Positions 4,163-5,786 of a stretch of DNA of 5,786 bases are shown one piece after another. The notes under the pieces were generated by a model, which was not told where the DNA came from, did no database searches, and was given only the letters and a program-made list of their open reading frames with translations. This DNA comes from Candidatus Nanohaloarchaea archaeon. GTDB lineage: Archaea > EX4484-52 > DAOVKX01. The first letter of the stretch is position 1. Every line of letters begins with the position of its first letter. Both the position numbers and the translations under genes were made by a program. The stretch covers positions 1 through 5,786 of the forward strand of contig DAOVKX010000066.1 in the NCBI GenBank assembly GCA_030631505.1, read 5' to 3'.

Positions 4163-4621
4163 ATGGAAATAATCACAAAAAAGATATCTGACCTGACTTT
4201 GAACGAAAATAATCCGCGCGTCAATGATGCAGCTGCCGAGAAACTGGTTAAAGGTATTGAAAAATATGGTTTTATAAATCCTGTTATAGCTAACAAAAAC
4301 GGCTTAGTCTTGGCAGGACATACCAGAATAAAAGCATTGCAGAAAATGGGTGAAACGACAGTTCCTGTCTTATACGTTGACATGGATGAAGCCACGGCAA
4401 AAGGTTTCTCGATTTGGGATAATAAGTCCGCTGAATTCTCAGAATGGGACGATGATCTCTTCCAGTCTGAAATCAAAGAGTTGACGGATATGGATTTTGA
4501 TATCGAATTTACTGGGTTTGATAAAAACGATTTTATAACACCTGATATTCATCCAGTTGGTGGCGAACAAGGCGGCGGATCTAAGATGGTAACTTGTCCT
4601 TATTGTGGTGAAGAATTTTGA
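4163..4621 (+). CDS. ParB-domain (Spo0J/ParB N-terminal nuclease-like) protein, 152 aa
   Basis: This is a phage protein with the ParB N-terminal domain, a fold known for CTP/nucleotide binding in chromosome-partition proteins and for nuclease-like roles in some phage proteins. The opening I-x-x-L-x-x-x-x-x-NPR (NPR at residues 17-19), LVKGIEKYGFINPVIA (28-43) and the signature AGHTRIKAL (51-59) define the domain. WDNKSAEFSEWD (85-96) is the conserved region after it in phage versions. The helix-turn-helix DNA-binding part of true ParB is absent. The C-terminus is a glycine-rich linker plus a single Cys pair, VTCPYCGEEF (143-152), which resembles half of a zinc ribbon. AAAGGA precedes the ATG. 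Such genes typically lie just upstream of terminase genes, often with DNA-modification genes, which fits this context. The role in packaging or modification is not established. Confidence 0.87.
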   Translation: MEIITKKISDLTLNENNPRVNDAAAEKLVKGIEKYGFINPVIANKNGLVLAGHTRIKALQKMGETTVPVLYVDMDEATAKGFSIWDNKSAEFSEWDDDLFQSEIKELTDMDFDIEFTGFDKNDFITPDIHPVGGEQGGGSKMVTCPYCGEEF

Positions 4622-4707
4622 TACAAGGAAAGCCTAAATTAAAAGTTGATTGGTGTGGTTGTAATGCGGCTGGGTATGCCATTGGACCTTGGCGTTATTC
4701 AAAATGA
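4618..4707 (+). pseudogene. Remnant of Mom-like DNA-modification gene, about 29 codons
   Basis: A 29-codon frame starts at TTG (4618-4620), overlapping the TGA of the ParB-domain gene, and ends at TGA (4705-4707), overlapping the ATG of terS as ATGA. It encodes IQGKPKLKVDWCGCNAAGYA followed by IGPWRYSK. The pattern VDWC..xAAxYAxxxWxYSK matches the N-terminus of phage Mom-like proteins as I recall it (usual form about DWCSYEAAKYAxxNWHYSK). Those proteins are acetyltransferase-fold and linked to adenine modification, and are frequent beside ParB-domain and terminase genes. Full-length relatives run to around 150 residues or more. Here everything after YSK is missing, and the frame beyond the stop shows no further similarity, so a deletion rather than a point mutation is likely. 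His in WHYS is Arg here. It may persist because its reading frame couples translation of the ParB-domain gene to terS. The match is from memory and needs a search. Confidence 0.5.
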
Positions 4708-5174
4708 AAACCGGCCGTAAATCATATTGGGAGACCAGGATAAAACCAAGATTGTTAGAGATAGCCGCCTGGTGTAGGGACGGACACACCGACAAAGAAA
4801 TGTGTAAGGCGCTCAGGGTAACTCCTAAAACTTTTTACAAATACAAAGGCATAGAAAAAGAGTTAAACGATGCCCTGGCAGTTAACAAAGAAATTGCAGA
4901 TATAAACGTTGAAAACTCCCTGTATAAACGGGCCAATGGCTTTGAGTATGAAGAAACAGCAAAGGAAGTTAAAAAAGATAATAAAGGCAAGATAATATTT
5001 ACGCATATAAAAAAAACTACAAAGATTGTTATTCCAGACGTACAAGCACAAGTCCGCTGGCTTAAAAATAGAAAACCCAAAGTCTGGAGAGATGATCCAA
5101 ATAGTTCTAACTCCGAAGGAAAGCCAATGCCAATAAAAGTAGAGATCATCGCTGAAGATGGCAGAATCTCTTAA
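4704..5174 (+). CDS. terS: Terminase small subunit, 156 aa
   Basis: This is the DNA-recognition subunit of the packaging motor; it binds the phage packaging site and brings in TerL. The N-terminal helix-turn-helix is clear (IAAWCRDGHTDKEMCKALRV then TPKTFYKYK, about residues 20-48). It is followed by a helical oligomerisation part (NVENSLYKRANGFEYEETAKE) and the terminal segment IPDVQAQVRWLKNRKPKVWRD (about 114-134), which is typical of phage small terminases of this type. ATG at 4704 is chosen because it overlaps the upstream TGA as ATGA; a TTG five codons earlier is possible but has no better ribosome site. Its last 17 bases overlap terL, so the two are probably translated together. Length is normal for the family. 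Confidence 0.86.
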   Translation: MKTGRKSYWETRIKPRLLEIAAWCRDGHTDKEMCKALRVTPKTFYKYKGIEKELNDALAVNKEIADINVENSLYKRANGFEYEETAKEVKKDNKGKIIFTHIKKTTKIVIPDVQAQVRWLKNRKPKVWRDDPNSSNSEGKPMPIKVEIIAEDGRIS

Positions 5175-5786
5175 AATAAAGGCCATAATTCCACAGGCCA
5201 AATTCCTATCAATGAAGCAGAAGTTTAGAGCGTTCGTGGCTGGTTATGGATGCTTAAGAGAAAACACCGAAATAGTCACTGCGGATGGTCTTGTCCCCAT
5301 CGGGAATATAGATCGTCCAATGCAGATATTATCCCTGAACGAGAAAAATAATCAACTTGAGCTCTGTCGAGGTGGCCCATCGTTCCCAAAAGGAAAGGCG
5401 AACCTTTATCGAATTGTAACCAAGCAAGGAGAATTTGTTGCAAGCGGATCTCACCGGCTGTTCTCCGCCGAGCATAAATATTTATCTGTGAATGACTTGT
5501 CCGTTGGCCAGGGGATATACACATCTTATGGAAGCCCTCTATTTACCAATTTGGTACAAGGTCGGTTAATTTATCAACAAGATGCCTCCGGTATAAATAT
5601 CTATAATCGAGGAACGCCAAGGTCCACCAACATAATAGCAATAGAAAAGCAAAAAATTAATGAATATTACTGGGATATCCAAATAGATAAGAACCATAAT
5701 TATTTAACAGCAGACGGAACCGTTCACCACAATAGTTCGAAAACCTTCACCGGTTGCATGGGAATGTGTCAGCATTATTATGAGCA
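5158..5786 (+). CDS. terL: Terminase large subunit with intein, 5' part only
   Basis: This is the ATPase/nuclease that drives DNA into the capsid. The frame starts at ATG 5158, inside the end of terS, and is still open at the window edge (209 codons seen). The first 31 residues end in QKFRAFVAGYG. After the intein the extein resumes SSKTFTGCMGMCQHYYE. Joined, these make FVAGYGSSKTFTG, a terminase-type Walker A P-loop (usual GxGSGKT, with Ser for the second Gly, a known variant type in terminases). Without splicing the P-loop is split and the motor would be inactive. The ribosome site is weak, so translation is probably coupled to terS. Walker B and the nuclease domain lie beyond the window. 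The family call rests on the P-loop context and the terS neighbour. Confidence 0.85.
   Translation, partial: MAESLKIKAIIPQAKFLSMKQKFRAFVAGYGCLRENTEIVTADGLVPIGNIDRPMQILSLNEKNNQLELCRGGPSFPKGKANLYRIVTKQGEFVASGSHRLFSAEHKYLSVNDLSVGQGIYTSYGSPLFTNLVQGRLIYQQDASGINIYNRGTPRSTNIIAIEKQKINEYYWDIQIDKNHNYLTADGTVHHNSSKTFTGCMGMCQHYYE
5251..5733 (+). mobile_element. Mini-intein in TerL Walker A loop, 161 aa
   Basis: This is a self-splicing protein element with the full Hint set. It starts with the nucleophile Cys1 (CLRENTEIVTADG, block A). Block B is VASGSHRLF, where Ser65-x-x-His68 stands for the usual TxxH. Block F is YYWDIQIDKNHNYLTADG (Asp142, His149). Block G is TVHHN, with His160, terminal Asn161 and Ser as the +1 extein residue. 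All residues needed for splicing are present. Only about 60 residues lie between blocks B and F, with no LAGLIDADG motif, so there is no homing endonuclease and mobility would need one supplied elsewhere. The insertion lies exactly between Gly31 and Ser of the P-loop, a highly conserved site of the kind inteins favour. Boundaries are set by Cys1 and HN/Ser and should be exact. Confidence 0.93.

Noticed and set aside
3985..4476. Minus-strand 163-aa frame opposite the 48-aa gene and the ParB-domain gene
   Set aside because: It lies antisense to a clear ParB-domain gene, has low-quality composition and no family motif.
5276..5524. Minus-strand 82-aa frame inside the intein
   Set aside because: It is antisense to the intact intein splicing domain with no independent support; it is not a hidden endonuclease.
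1..5786. CRISPR array, tRNA, attachment site or insertion sequence
   Set aside because: No regularly spaced repeats, cloverleaf sequence, transposase frame or terminal inverted repeats were seen on reading both strands.

Overview
This window looks like part of a tailed double-stranded DNA phage or prophage (Caudoviricetes). The evidence is a terminase small subunit gene followed directly by a terminase large subunit gene, a phage-type ParB-domain gene just upstream, a phage-type M15 peptidase between two tiny membrane-protein genes, and dense packing with ATGA/TAATG junctions and strong Shine-Dalgarno (SD) sequences. The DNA is visibly A+T-rich. Nothing fixes the host. SD usage and N-formyl-Met metabolism (a peptide deformylase gene) point to a bacterial host, and I do not assign a phylum.

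Layout. (1) Positions 1-1175, plus strand: small regulatory or accessory genes. These are a 60-aa unknown, a Cys-rich small gene split by an in-frame TAA, a ribbon-helix-helix protein and an overlapping helix-turn-helix protein. (2) Positions 1176-1370: a promoter-like sequence, a short structured candidate RNA and a strong two-way terminator. (3) Positions 1371-3111, minus strand: a compact operon, in transcription order peptide deformylase, a 226-aa phage protein with an HPDCE motif, a 47-aa ORF, a 73-aa ORF and a 75-aa two-pass membrane protein, ending at the shared terminator. (4) Positions 3112-3406: a divergent control region with two matched 15-bp palindromes 20 bp apart. (5) Positions 3407-4064, plus strand: a possible lysis or envelope group, with a 46-aa membrane protein, an M15 peptidase and a 48-aa membrane protein. 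(6) Positions 4163-5786, plus strand: the packaging group, with a ParB-domain protein, a short remnant resembling the start of a Mom-like DNA-modification gene, TerS, and the start of TerL, whose ATPase P-loop is interrupted by a complete 161-aa mini-intein.

How the parts work together. TerS recognises phage DNA and TerL is the packaging motor and nuclease. The TerL Walker A loop is only formed after the intein splices out. ParB-domain and Mom-like genes commonly lie next to terminase genes in phages. Here the Mom-like gene seems reduced to about 29 codons that still link the ParB and TerS reading frames. The reverse-strand deformylase operon looks like an independently controlled insert, bounded by the palindrome pair on one side and the terminator on the other.

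The most noteworthy items are the P-loop intein, the mom remnant, the matched operator-like palindromes, the candidate small RNA and the nonsense-split gene. All family assignments are from reading motifs by eye; no database search was run.
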